Shown piece by piece: positions 9,430 through 19,100 of a DNA stretch of 64,000 nt. The DNA comes from Hymenobacter negativus. GTDB lineage: Bacteria; Bacteroidota; Bacteroidia; Cytophagales; Hymenobacteraceae. How positions within the stretch are numbered: the stretch's first letter is position 1; the number at the start of each line of letters is the position of its first letter. Location of the stretch: assembly GCF_017571495.1 (NCBI RefSeq), contig NZ_JAGETZ010000022.1, positions 1-64,000 on the forward strand, read 5' to 3'. The notes under the pieces are model-generated. The model saw only the letters and a list, made by a program, of their open reading frames with translations, was not told the origin of the DNA and ran no database searches. The translations under genes were made by a program, and so were the position numbers.

Positions 9430-12400
9430 ATGAAGCATGTTTTTGGAGTGCGAGCCACCTTTTTGAGCTTGTTATTTCTGGTTATTCAACACCTGGCTGT
9501 AGCCCAGGTAACCACCTCAGCCATAAGTGGAAAAGTGACATCTGACAAGGGCGAAGAGCTGATTGGCGTGACGGTGGTGGCCACCAACGTGCCCACCGGC
9601 GTGAAGCGCGGCACCGGCACCGAGCCCGACGGCCGTTTCACCATCCCCAACTTGGCCCCCGGCGGACCTTACTCCGTGACGGTGACCTACGTAGGCTACA
9701 AAGAGCAGACCGTTACCAACGTATTCCTGACCCTGGGCAACACCACCCGCCTCAATTTTGTGCTGGCGGCCGAGGCTCAGGCCCTGAACGAGGTAGTGGT
9801 GGTGGGCAACACCCAGGCCACCAAAACCGGTGCTGGCACCAACGTAAGCGGCGCGGCCATTCAGCAGCTGCCTACCATTTCGCGCAGCATCTCGGACTTC
9901 ACCCGCCTCGACCCGCGCAACTCGAACGGCTCGTTTGCCGGCAGCTCATTCCGCTACAACAACGTGACCCTGGACGGCGCTGTGAACAACGACGCCATTG
10001 GTTTCTCGCCCTCGCTGGGGGGCCAGAGCGGCACCAGCGGCCTGCCCGGCGGCTCGGCCCGCTCCAACCCGATTTCACTCGATGCCATTCAGGAAATTCA
10101 GGCGCAGGTAGCGCCGTATGATGTGAAGCTGGGCAACTTCACTGGCGGTTCGGTGAATGCCGTGACGCGCTCCGGCACCAACGAGTACACCGGCTCGGTG
10201 TATGCCTATGGCCGCAACCAGTCGGTCACCGGCAAGAGCATCGACGACGCCCGCAGCAAAATTGGCACCGATTACCACGACTACCAGACCGGCTTCCGGC
10301 TGGGTGGGCCCATCATCAAGAACAAGCTGTTCTTCTTCACCAACGCCGAAATTGCCCGCCGCCAGGAGCCGCAGTTCTACGGCGTGGGCCAGGCCAATTC
10401 GCCGGTGACGGCCGAGTTGGCCCAGCAGATTACCAACAAGCTGCAGAACACCTACGGCTACAACGTGGGCGACTACGGCAACTACAACATCCACGCGAAC
10501 AGCAACAAGATTTTTGGTCGCCTCGACTTCAACCTTGACGACAAGACCAGCATAGCACTGCGCCATAACTACATCGGTTCCGAAGCTACCAACCTGGAGC
10601 GCTCGGGCAGCTTGTTCAAGTTTGGCTCGCAGGATTTTACGCAGCATAACGTGCAGAACTCGACGGTGCTGGAGGTGAAAAGCAACTTCAGCAGCAAGCT
10701 GGCCAACAACCTGATTCTGGGCTACACCAACATTCACGACTACCGCGACCTCATCGGCGGCCAGGCTAACCTGTTTCCGGCCGTGCAGATTAACTCGGTG
10801 AGCACCAACGCGGCGGCTAATTTCGGCGGCGGCTCGAATCAGATTCTGCTGGGCTCCGACCGCGAGGCGAGCATCTTCAACACCCGTCAGAAGACGTTTG
10901 AACTGACCGACAACTTCACGTTCTACACTGGCTCGCACGCCCTCACGGTGGGCACGCACAACGAGTTCTACCACATCGACTACGGCTTCATCAACTCCTG
11001 GAACGGCCGCATTGAGTACAACAACGTGGCGCAGTTCCTGAACGACCAGCCCAACCGCATCCGGGGGACCTACAACAAGACCGACAATTCCTACGCCTAC
11101 AACTATAACAACCCCTCGGCCGCGTTCAACATCAACTTCTACAGCGCCTACGTGCAGGACGAGTGGAACGTGAACGACAAGCTGAAAATCACGCCCGGTC
11201 TGCGTTTCGACATTTCCTCGCTGCCCACCAAGCCGGCCCTGAACTCGGACCTGGTGAACAACCCGCAGAACGATGCCAATACGCTAAACCAGACCTACTC
11301 GCACACCGCCTGGAAGGATTTGAACAACGGCTATCTGGGCCAGGTGCAGATTTCCCCCCGCTTGGGCTTCAACTACGACGCAAACGGCGACCAATCATTT
11401 GTCATTCGCGGTGGTTCGGGTGTGTTCACGGGCCGCGTGCCGTTTGCCTGGTTCGGCTACGCCTACTACAACAACGGCGTGAACTTCAACTCGGTTGACT
11501 TGAACAACATTCAGCCCAGTACGACTTCGACCACCGGCCCGAAGTACCTGCTGAACTCGAACCCCAACCAGATTTACGCCCAGTTGCCGGCCTCGGCCCA
11601 GAACACCACGGAGGTAAACCTAGTGGACAATAAATTCAAGATGCCACAGGTGTGGCGCTCGTCGCTAGCCTTTGATTTTAAGCTGAAAACCGGCACGCGC
11701 TTCTCGGTAGAAGGTCTCTACACCAAGACCTTGCAGGATGTGAAGTTTGAGAACATCAACCTCGCTGATAACGTGACTTACCTCACCCAAGGCCCCACTG
11801 AGAGCCCGCGCTACGGCGCCGCTGGCTTCGGTTCGAAGGTGAACTCGAACTTCTCGAACGCCTTCTTCCTGACCAACACCCAGAAGGGCTACCGCTACCA
11901 GCTCACCGGCTCGGTGGGCCAGACCCTGAACCAACTGCTCGACGTGAGCGTGGCCTACACTTACGGCAAGAGCTACGACATCAGCAACGGCATCCGCAAC
12001 TCGCCGCAGAGTAACTGGGAGCTGAACCCTGCTCTGAATGTGAACGACCCGGCCCTGGCCTACTCCAACTTCGACCTGCGCCACCGCGTGGTGGCTTCGC
12101 TGAACCTGCACAAAACCTTTGCCCAGCGCTTCACCGGCTACTTCACCTCTGTGCTGACCTACGCCAGCGGCTCGCCCTACACCTGGGTGTACAACAACAA
12201 CTTCCTCGGCAACGGCCAACAGAACGTGCAGCTGGCCTATATCCCGGCTTCGGCTTCGGATATTACGCTGGTTAACAAAGGCGCTGCTCCCATCACCACC
12301 GCCAACCCCAACGGCTACGGCCTCGACGCCAGCGGCGCGCAGTATGCCGCCCTGAGCAGCTTCATCGACGGCGACAGCTACCTGAAAACCCGCCGCGGCG

Positions 12401-12795
12401 CGTATGCCGAGCGCAACGCAGGCCGCACGCCCTGGAACAACCAGGCCGACATTCGCCTGATGGTAGAGGCCAAGCTCGGCAACCTGGAGCCCAACGAAGC
12501 CGGCATCGCGCCCAAAGGCCATACCATCCAGATTTCGCTGGACATCATCAACTTCGGCAACCTGCTGAATAAGGATTGGGGCCGTCAGTACTTCGTGCCG
12601 AACACCTTCAACTCGACGGTAGGCACCGGCCTCACGCAAGTGGGCTTTGCCGATGCCGCCGGCAACGTGCAAGCCAACTACAGCGCCGCCACTTTCAACA
12701 AGCCGGCCTTCACCTACGGCACGCCGGCCACCTATTCCATCGACCAGCTGGCTTCGCGCTGGCAGGGCCAGTTGGGCCTGCGCTACTCGTTTTAG
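9430..12795 (+). CDS. Oar-like TonB-dependent receptor
   Basis: A 1121-residue outer-membrane protein starting at ATG 9430 (MKHVFG...), with a signal peptide ending HLAVAQ. A carboxypeptidase-regulatory-like domain follows (about 25-110, ISGKVTSDKGEELIGVTV, VGYKEQ). The plug is of the Oar type, with LPTISRSISDF, YNNVTLDGAVNND and GSVNAVTRSGTNEYTGS. The large barrel ends LGLRYSF. Oar-family receptors in myxobacteria and Bacteroidota have been linked to protease or peptide import and development; the ligand here is unknown. It has its own terminator and no SusD-like partner. Confidence 0.92.
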   Translation: MKHVFGVRATFLSLLFLVIQHLAVAQVTTSAISGKVTSDKGEELIGVTVVATNVPTGVKRGTGTEPDGRFTIPNLAPGGPYSVTVTYVGYKEQTVTNVFLTLGNTTRLNFVLAAEAQALNEVVVVGNTQATKTGAGTNVSGAAIQQLPTISRSISDFTRLDPRNSNGSFAGSSFRYNNVTLDGAVNNDAIGFSPSLGGQSGTSGLPGGSARSNPISLDAIQEIQAQVAPYDVKLGNFTGGSVNAVTRSGTNEYTGSVYAYGRNQSVTGKSIDDARSKIGTDYHDYQTGFRLGGPIIKNKLFFFTNAEIARRQEPQFYGVGQANSPVTAELAQQITNKLQNTYGYNVGDYGNYNIHANSNKIFGRLDFNLDDKTSIALRHNYIGSEATNLERSGSLFKFGSQDFTQHNVQNSTVLEVKSNFSSKLANNLILGYTNIHDYRDLIGGQANLFPAVQINSVSTNAAANFGGGSNQILLGSDREASIFNTRQKTFELTDNFTFYTGSHALTVGTHNEFYHIDYGFINSWNGRIEYNNVAQFLNDQPNRIRGTYNKTDNSYAYNYNNPSAAFNINFYSAYVQDEWNVNDKLKITPGLRFDISSLPTKPALNSDLVNNPQNDANTLNQTYSHTAWKDLNNGYLGQVQISPRLGFNYDANGDQSFVIRGGSGVFTGRVPFAWFGYAYYNNGVNFNSVDLNNIQPSTTSTTGPKYLLNSNPNQIYAQLPASAQNTTEVNLVDNKFKMPQVWRSSLAFDFKLKTGTRFSVEGLYTKTLQDVKFENINLADNVTYLTQGPTESPRYGAAGFGSKVNSNFSNAFFLTNTQKGYRYQLTGSVGQTLNQLLDVSVAYTYGKSYDISNGIRNSPQSNWELNPALNVNDPALAYSNFDLRHRVVASLNLHKTFAQRFTGYFTSVLTYASGSPYTWVYNNNFLGNGQQNVQLAYIPASASDITLVNKGAAPITTANPNGYGLDASGAQYAALSSFIDGDSYLKTRRGAYAERNAGRTPWNNQADIRLMVEAKLGNLEPNEAGIAPKGHTIQISLDIINFGNLLNKDWGRQYFVPNTFNSTVGTGLTQVGFADAAGNVQANYSAATFNKPAFTYGTPATYSIDQLASRWQGQLGLRYSF

Positions 12796-12840
12796 CGGTC
12801 GGTGATGAATGGTTAGTTAACCTTCGCCAAAACATCGAAC

Positions 12841-12876
12841 AAGCCGGCCCTGATTTTCAGGGCCGGCTTTGTTTTT
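12841..12876 (+). terminator. Rho-independent terminator after the Oar-like receptor
   Basis: Stem gccggccctga / tcagggccggc with a short T-rich loop, followed by TTTGTTTTT. Confidence 0.88.
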
Positions 12877-12899
12877 AGGGCTGCTGCTTGCCGAAAGCC

Positions 12900-12907
12900 T
12901 AGCTTTG
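12900..12907 (+). promoter_or_regulatory. -7 element upstream of the glycosyltransferase gene
   Basis: TAGCTTTG fits TAnnTTTG, 36 nt before the TTG start codon. No well-spaced -33 TTG is present. Confidence 0.45.
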
Positions 12908-12943
12908 TAGTTAAACTAACCAATAATCATTAACCACTAACCG

Positions 12944-14149
12944 TTGAAGACGCCGCGCGTTTTGCACCTGCCCAAGTGGTACCCGCACCGCTACGACGAC
13001 CAGGACGGCGACTTCGTGGCGCGGCACGTGGCGGCCATTGCGGCGCACGGCGGGGTAGAAGGCGCAGTGCTGTTTGCCACCGTGGCGCGCGGGCCACTGC
13101 CGGCCCTGATTGACTCGGAAGAGGATTTCAGTGGCCCGGTGCCGACGTTGCGCTACTACTACCGCGCCGCACCCACCGGGTTAGGTTTCGTTGACAAGCC
13201 GCTGAAGCTGCTGCTATATTTCTGGTGTCTGTTGCGGGGGTACCAGCGGCTACGGCAGCACTGGGGCGGCCAGCGGCCTGATTTGGTACATGTGCATGTG
13301 CTGCTACGCACGGGCCTGTTTGCCTGGGCGCTGAAAGCGGTACGTAGCATCCCGTTCATCGTCACGGAGCACTGGACGCTGTATTTACCCGAACGAGCCG
13401 GCGGCATTTCCTGGCTGCGGCGGGTGCTCACGCGGGCTGTGGTGCGGCGGGCGGCGGCGCTGCACACCGTGTCGGACGGCTTACGGCGGGCTATGGCCGC
13501 ACTAGGCTTTGTGAACCTGTACTCGGTCGTCATCGCCAACGTGGTGGATACGGAGCTTTTCCATCTCGGCCAGCCAGCCGGTTATTCAGCTGTTCATCCC
13601 TTCACGCTGCTGCACGTTTCGGCTTTTCACGATGCGGTGAAAAATATATCCGGGGTGCTGCGCGTGGTAGCGCAGCTACGGGCCAGGTGGCCGGAGTTGC
13701 GCCTGCGCATTGCCGGTTATGGGCCCGATGAGCAGCAACTCCGCGCTTACGCTGCCGAGCTAGACCTGTTGGCTGATGGTGCTGTGACTTTCCTGGGCAA
13801 GCTGCCGCACGAGGCAGTGGCTGCTGAGATGGCGCAGGCTACCGCGCTGGTTTCGTTTAGCCGGGCCGAGACGTTTGGTTGCGTGCTGCTGGAGGCGCGG
13901 GCCTGTGGCTGCCCGGTAGTGGCCACGCGCACGGGCGGCGTGCCAGAGCTTTTTATCCCGGAAAACACCTTCGGTCTGCTGGTTAATCCAGATGACGAAA
14001 AGGGGCTGGGAGAGGCCTTAACCAGTGTTTTGTCGGATACTTTTGTCTTCGACCCGGTATTGCTGAGGAACGATGCGACGGCTCGGTGTGCGCCAGCAGC
14101 TGTGGAGCAAGCATTCGGGCAATTGTATCAAAAAGTATTAAACGAGTAA
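12944..14149 (+). CDS. Glycosyltransferase family 4 (GT-B) protein
   Basis: A 401-residue protein with the family N-terminus KTPRVLHLPKWYP and an acceptor-side domain of about 190 residues. The C-terminal nucleotide-sugar domain has an EX7E-type motif in AETFGCVLLEA followed by GCPVVATRTGGVPE. It transfers a sugar from an activated donor onto a growing glycan at the inner membrane; the sugar is not predictable. The only start that keeps the conserved N-terminus is TTG at 12944, which overlaps an AT-rich repeat (12924-12945). The next gene is a polysaccharide flippase 95 nt downstream, so the two probably belong to one exopolysaccharide or O-antigen pathway. Confidence 0.88.
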   Translation: MKTPRVLHLPKWYPHRYDDQDGDFVARHVAAIAAHGGVEGAVLFATVARGPLPALIDSEEDFSGPVPTLRYYYRAAPTGLGFVDKPLKLLLYFWCLLRGYQRLRQHWGGQRPDLVHVHVLLRTGLFAWALKAVRSIPFIVTEHWTLYLPERAGGISWLRRVLTRAVVRRAAALHTVSDGLRRAMAALGFVNLYSVVIANVVDTELFHLGQPAGYSAVHPFTLLHVSAFHDAVKNISGVLRVVAQLRARWPELRLRIAGYGPDEQQLRAYAAELDLLADGAVTFLGKLPHEAVAAEMAQATALVSFSRAETFGCVLLEARACGCPVVATRTGGVPELFIPENTFGLLVNPDDEKGLGEALTSVLSDTFVFDPVLLRNDATARCAPAAVEQAFGQLYQKVLNE

Positions 14150-14244
14150 TAAGAGTACAGTATCGGTACAAAAGCCTTGGTTTGGGTTATGGCTGCGTTG
14201 CTTTTTCGACTTCTCATCCATTTCCAACTGGGATTCCTGTTCGC

Positions 14245-15513
14245 ATGATAAAACGCATCCTCCAGCATTTTGCGGCACGAGTCCTCACGGCAGGGCTCAG
14301 CTTTGCGGTGGTGTGGCTCACGGCGCGGTACCTGGGGGCAGCGGGGCGCGGGCAGGTCAGCTTGTTTTTTACCGATGTATCGGGGCTGGCGCTGCTGGCG
14401 GGGCTGGTGGGCGGCTCCTCGTTGATATACCTGGTGCCGCGCCGCAACGTGTGGCTGCTGCTACGGCCCGCCTACGGCTGGGGCGTGCTGGTGAGTTTGG
14501 CCGGGGCAGCTGTGGTAGGCCTGTTGCGGCCGGTGGGGCTGGCCTACGTGCTGCATCTGGGCGCAGTATCGCTGATACAAATTCTGCTGTCCATCAACGT
14601 GCTGCTGCTACTGGGGCGGCAGCGGGAGCGGAGCTACAACGCGCTGACTACCGTTCAGGCGGCGCTGCTGGCGGTAGCTTTGGCGCTGGCTTTCGGCCCG
14701 TTGCGCTGGCTTTCGGTAGAAGCGTACTACTACGCCAACTACCTGGCCTACGGGCTGCCGTGGCTCATGAGCACGGGGCTGCTGCTGCGCCTGCCCGATA
14801 CCTGGCGCCACCGCCGCCTGCGCCGCCGGGCCACGGCCCGCGAGCTGGCTCGCCACAGCCGCGGCGCCCACCTAAGCAACCTGCTGGCTTTTGCCAACTA
14901 CCGCTTCAGCTATTATGCCGTGGCGTACCTGGTCGATACGCAGGCGCTGGGAGTGCTGTCGGTCGGTGTGGCGCTGGCCGAGGCCATCTGGCTGATTCCG
15001 CGCAGTACTTCGCTCATTCAGTACGTGGCCCTGGTAAATGCGCCCGACAAGCGCCGGCAGACCCACGCGGCGCTACGTGGCAGCCGGCTCACGCTGCTGG
15101 CCACGGCCGGCGCGGTGCTGGCACTGGCCGCCGTGCCGGCCAAATGGCTGGCCGCCATTTTCGGGCCGGAGTTTGGGATGGCGCACGGGGTTATTCTGGC
15201 GCTCGCACCGGGCATTCTTATCAACGGGGCGGGCATGCAGGCCAGCACCTATTTCGCCGGCACCGGCCAGTATGGCGTGAACAACCGCGCCACGCTGCTA
15301 GGGCTGGCCACCACCGTGCCGCTGTGCCTGGTGCTGGTGCCGCGCTTGGGCATTGTGGGGGCAGCGCTAAGCATGTCGGCCTCCTATGCGGCGGGCGTGC
15401 TGTACCTAGTAGGGCGCTACCGCCGCGCCATTGAGGCCGAATGGTATGATTTGCTGCCCGGTTGGGAGGATGTGCGCGGGGTGGCGCTTCGCTTAATGAG
15501 GAATGAGGAATGA
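14245..15513 (+). CDS. Oligosaccharide/polysaccharide flippase (Wzx/MATE-like)
   Basis: A 422-residue integral membrane protein starting at ATG 14245 (MIKRILQHFAARVLTAGL), with about 12 hydrophobic helices and small Arg-rich loops. LTARYLGAAGRGQ is the first-helix signature of the polysaccharide biosynthesis/RfbX flippase family. It probably moves a lipid-linked glycan across the inner membrane for the pathway of the glycosyltransferase before it. The 53 in-frame residues upstream overlap the end of the previous gene and lack membrane character, so they were excluded. The last codons (LRLMRNEE) are encoded by the left arm of a 16-bp inverted repeat, which suggests the C-terminus has been remodelled by a repeat. 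Confidence 0.87.
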   Translation: MIKRILQHFAARVLTAGLSFAVVWLTARYLGAAGRGQVSLFFTDVSGLALLAGLVGGSSLIYLVPRRNVWLLLRPAYGWGVLVSLAGAAVVGLLRPVGLAYVLHLGAVSLIQILLSINVLLLLGRQRERSYNALTTVQAALLAVALALAFGPLRWLSVEAYYYANYLAYGLPWLMSTGLLLRLPDTWRHRRLRRRATARELARHSRGAHLSNLLAFANYRFSYYAVAYLVDTQALGVLSVGVALAEAIWLIPRSTSLIQYVALVNAPDKRRQTHAALRGSRLTLLATAGAVLALAAVPAKWLAAIFGPEFGMAHGVILALAPGILINGAGMQASTYFAGTGQYGVNNRATLLGLATTVPLCLVLVPRLGIVGAALSMSASYAAGVLYLVGRYRRAIEAEWYDLLPGWEDVRGVALRLMRNEE

Positions 15514-15536
15514 GGAATTGCTCATTAAGCGAAGCG
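15485..15536. repeat. 16-bp perfect inverted repeat shared by convergent gene ends
   Basis: Arms at 15485-15500 and 15521-15536 are perfect reverse complements. The 20-nt spacer consists of gaggaat repeats. It covers the end of the flippase gene and abuts the stop of the convergent surface-protein gene. It may act as a bidirectional terminator hairpin, although T-runs are lacking. Confidence 0.7.
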
Positions 15537-18500
15537 TTACCGCACTACTTCCACGGTGCCTTTGAGGCGGTGGCCGTCGGGGTAAACGGCTAGGTAGTAG
15601 TACACGCCGCTGGGCAGTCCGTCGGCAGCCCAGTTGTCGTGGTAAGTGGAGGACTCGAATACCTGCTGGCCCCAGCGGGAAAAGATTTGCAGGCGCGGGT
15701 AGCAGTCGGGCCCCAACTGGAAGGTTTGGTTCTGGCCATCGCCGTTGGGGGTGATGATATTGGGCACCTTCTGGGTTTTGACTTCTACCACGGGCAACGT
15801 GGCCTGCACTTCGCAACGGTCGGTATTGTAGCGCAGGCGCACGCGGGGCGTGAAGCTGCCGGCCGTAGTGTAGGTGTGCGTAGGATTGAACTCCGACGAC
15901 TGGGTGCCATCACCAAACTCCCAGACTGGTGTGGGCGAGGCCGGCAGCCCGGTACCGTCCAGGGTGAAGCGCAGCGTGAGGGGCGACAGCCGGTACTCGG
16001 GGCAATTGGTGCTGGCCCAGGTAGGCTGGAGCACCGGTTCTGGCGCTACCGATATCTGCCGCCGGGCATTACCCGAGCAGAGCGTGGCGGAGGTGATGGT
16101 ATAGGTCAGCGTTGTAGTGCCCGAGAACCCGGCCGGCGGCGTGAACGTGAAGCCCGTGGCCACGCTGCCTGTCACCCCCAGGCCGGTGAAGATGCCGCCC
16201 GCTGGTGTGCCCCGCAGCCGAAACGACTGCGTGCTGCCGGGGCACAGCACGGTATCGGCGCCTGCATTGGCGGGCGGCAGCACGGTTACCAGGCGGGTGT
16301 CGGTGGTGGTGCATTGGCCGGTGCCAACCAAGGTGTAGGTCAGGGTTTGGGTGCCCACCACCGCGGCTGAGGGGGTGAATGCAAAGCCAGTGGCCACGCT
16401 GCCCGTCACGCCTACCCCGCTCCAGATGCCACCTGCCGGCGTGCCCACCAACGGCAGCGGCGTAGTGGTCACGCACAACGTCTGGGGCGGTCCGGCGTTG
16501 GCTATGCCGGGCTGGAAGTTGAGCACGAAAGCGGCGTTGTTGCAGCTCGTGCCGAAAGCCGTGCCGCTGTTGTTGGTGGCCGAGTAGGTGTGGGCACCCG
16601 ATGGAATTGGGAAGCCCGTGGGCGAAAAGCAAGAGCAAACCGCCTGGTACACAATGCCGCGCGGGTCGAAGCGCGAGGTGCCGCCGTCGACGTGCTCGCC
16701 TTCGGCGGCGGGGTCTACCAGGCCGTAATAGGTGGCGTAAGCCAGGTTGGTGAGGCCAGCCGAGAACTGGGCCAGGTAGAAGTCGTTGCCGTCGGTGGTG
16801 GGTTGCACCGCGTCGGTGGTCACGGGCAGGCCGGTGGTGGTGCCGTTGGCCGACTGGTACAGGTAGGTGGTGGGGAAGTTGGGCAAAGTGCGGCCGTTCA
16901 CCTGGCCGCCCCAGCCGCACACGTACACCCGGTCGCAGCGGTCCACCAAAAATGCCGTGGGGTCGAGGCTGATGAGGTCAAAATTATCCGGGTCGGAGCT
17001 GCCAAACGAGGTAGACAGCAGGCTCTGGCTCAGGTCGGCGCTGAGCTTCTGAATGAACTGCGTGCCGTTGGTAGTTCGAAAAACGCCCGGCGAAACTGGG
17101 AACGAGCCCAGCGTCTGGCCCAGCAGGTACACCCCGCCATCGGTGCCCAATTGCAGGAAATAGGCCTGGTCGTAGAGAGAGGTGCCTACGTAGGTGGCCC
17201 GCAGCAACCCCGTGCCGCTGGCCGAAATCCGGGCCACAAAGCCGTCCACATTGCCGGGCCGGGCGGTGATGTAAGCGCCCGTAGTAGTGGGAAAGTTGGG
17301 ACTGAGCGTGCCACCAGCCACATACACGTCGCCACTAGCCGGCTCAATCTGAATCGAATACGCGGCATCGGGCCCGCTGCCGCCCAGAAAGCTGCTCCAG
17401 GTCAGGGCCGTGAGGTCGGGGCTGAGCTTGCACACCACGCCGTCGGAAGTGCCGCCCCGGTAGGTGCTGTTGAAGCCGCGGGCCACCGGGAAATTGGGGG
17501 ACGTTGTGTGCGAGGCGATGTACACGTTGTTGGCCGCATCGGTCAGAATATCGCCCCGAAACGGGTCGCCGTAGTTGTGCGACAGCTGGGGCGTGGGGTT
17601 GAAGGGCGAGACGTTGACGTTCAGCGGAAGCAGGCCGTCGTTGCCCGAGCCGCCCAGATACGTAGAGCCCACCACCCCCGTGCCCGCCGCATTAAGCCGG
17701 GTAACCACCAAATCGGAGCCGTTGGGCGAGTCGTAGGGCGCGCCGTAGCCAAACGGGGCGGCGCTGCTGCCCCCGCCGTAAACGCGCTGGAAGGCTCCCG
17801 AAGTGATGGGGTAATTGGTTGAGCCCGACGAGCCCAGTATCAGCAATTCGCCCAGGCTATTCACTACCAGGCTGTGCGGAAAATCGGCGCTGCTGCCGCC
17901 GATGTAGGTGGCCCAGGCCCGCGCCGCCGGCCCGTTCAGGCTGGTGTTGTACTTGATGATGGCAATGTCAATCAGGGCGGCGAAAGTGGTTTGGAAGGCG
18001 CCCGGGCTGGTGGGGTAGCCCGGCCCAAACGCAATGCCGCCCGAGTACAGGTTGCCCGCGTTGTCATAAGTTGCCGTGAAGCCCCAGTTGTCGGCCGTCG
18101 AGCCCGAGTAGGTCGAAAACACCACCACCGGGTCGATGGTCAGCGGGCGCGAAACATCATACGCGCCCAGCGCGAAGCGCACCACCGGGCCACTGAGCAC
18201 GTAGCGGCAGGGCACGGGCTGGCGGCGGCCGGCGGCATCGGTTTGCCAGGCCCGCGGGGCGCGCTCGGTGATGCGGCCCACGCTGGTTTTCACCAGCAGG
18301 CTGCCAGTGGCGGCATCCAGGCTCACGCCGTCGGTGCCGTCGTGGCGCAGGGCAATGGCGGCCGGGTTGGCCCCCGCCGCCAGCTCAAAGTCGTATTCGA
18401 GGTGCTGGTCGGCGCTTTCGTAGACGCGGGCGTTCACGCCGGGCCACAGGCCGGCGTAGCGCAGCGCGCGGTAGCCGCGCACGTCGCTGGCCCAGTGCTT

Positions 18501-18884
18501 GGGGTCAGCCCCCAGAAAGTAGTTGCGGTGCTCGGCCGTGGGCATTTCGGCGGTGATGGTGGCCGGCGCGGCCCCATCGAAGCGCAGCGTGAAAGCGTGG
18601 CCACGAATGGTTTTATCCGGAGCCGGCGCGTCCTTTTTCGGCCGGCCCTGGTGGCCGTGCTGGGCGGGGCCACCATCGGCCAGCAGGGCGAAAGTGAGGC
18701 CGGTGGTTTCGGCAAAAAGCCGGCCGCCGGGCAGCGGGGCCTCGTAGCGGGCACGGGCGTCCCACTGGCCTTTGTTCTCAACGAATTCCAGCGTGCGCCC
18801 GGCCTGCCCGGAGTGGGTGTCGGCCTGCGCGTTAGCGGTAAAATTGAACAGCAGTCCAGCTTCGAGCAGTAGCAGTAGCTTCAT
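15537..18884 (-). CDS. Giant surface protein 1: SBBP propeller, two Ig-like repeats, PKD and type B T9SS sorting domain
   Basis: A 1115-residue protein starting at ATG 18884 (MKLLLLLEAGLLF..., cleavage after TANAQA). An N-terminal domain of about 250 residues begins LEFVENKGQWDARARYE, a module I associate with DUF7948. It leads to IDPVVVFSTYSG and then SBBP-type beta-propeller repeats (YLGGSGND, VYVAG). Two Ig-like units follow (TPAGGIWSGVGVTGS and its copy), then a PKD domain (WEFGDGTQS). A gliding-motility-associated C-terminal domain ends it (VPNIITPNGDGQN, FSRWGQQVFES, ending VEVVR). It should be exported by the T9SS and act at the cell surface as adhesin or matrix protein. It is the first of three paralogs in the window. 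The 96 in-frame residues upstream of the signal peptide were excluded. Confidence 0.9.
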   Translation of the reverse strand: MKLLLLLEAGLLFNFTANAQADTHSGQAGRTLEFVENKGQWDARARYEAPLPGGRLFAETTGLTFALLADGGPAQHGHQGRPKKDAPAPDKTIRGHAFTLRFDGAAPATITAEMPTAEHRNYFLGADPKHWASDVRGYRALRYAGLWPGVNARVYESADQHLEYDFELAAGANPAAIALRHDGTDGVSLDAATGSLLVKTSVGRITERAPRAWQTDAAGRRQPVPCRYVLSGPVVRFALGAYDVSRPLTIDPVVVFSTYSGSTADNWGFTATYDNAGNLYSGGIAFGPGYPTSPGAFQTTFAALIDIAIIKYNTSLNGPAARAWATYIGGSSADFPHSLVVNSLGELLILGSSGSTNYPITSGAFQRVYGGGSSAAPFGYGAPYDSPNGSDLVVTRLNAAGTGVVGSTYLGGSGNDGLLPLNVNVSPFNPTPQLSHNYGDPFRGDILTDAANNVYIASHTTSPNFPVARGFNSTYRGGTSDGVVCKLSPDLTALTWSSFLGGSGPDAAYSIQIEPASGDVYVAGGTLSPNFPTTTGAYITARPGNVDGFVARISASGTGLLRATYVGTSLYDQAYFLQLGTDGGVYLLGQTLGSFPVSPGVFRTTNGTQFIQKLSADLSQSLLSTSFGSSDPDNFDLISLDPTAFLVDRCDRVYVCGWGGQVNGRTLPNFPTTYLYQSANGTTTGLPVTTDAVQPTTDGNDFYLAQFSAGLTNLAYATYYGLVDPAAEGEHVDGGTSRFDPRGIVYQAVCSCFSPTGFPIPSGAHTYSATNNSGTAFGTSCNNAAFVLNFQPGIANAGPPQTLCVTTTPLPLVGTPAGGIWSGVGVTGSVATGFAFTPSAAVVGTQTLTYTLVGTGQCTTTDTRLVTVLPPANAGADTVLCPGSTQSFRLRGTPAGGIFTGLGVTGSVATGFTFTPPAGFSGTTTLTYTITSATLCSGNARRQISVAPEPVLQPTWASTNCPEYRLSPLTLRFTLDGTGLPASPTPVWEFGDGTQSSEFNPTHTYTTAGSFTPRVRLRYNTDRCEVQATLPVVEVKTQKVPNIITPNGDGQNQTFQLGPDCYPRLQIFSRWGQQVFESSTYHDNWAADGLPSGVYYYLAVYPDGHRLKGTVEVVR

Positions 18885-19100
18885 CCGTGGTAATAAAAAG
18901 TGCGGTGGGTGCTCATAAAGATAAAGCCCCGGTAAGCAGACACTACGCGGACAGAATATGGTTTGTTGAGGTCTGCCGCCCAGGGCGCGGGCAGCACGAA
19001 AGGCTGCCTTGAGCCGGCCGCCACGCCGCGCCGCATTCCGCTTGCATCTGTAATGTGCTTCTTGTGGCGCGAGCGGCCCGAATAGATTACCTTTCAAGCA

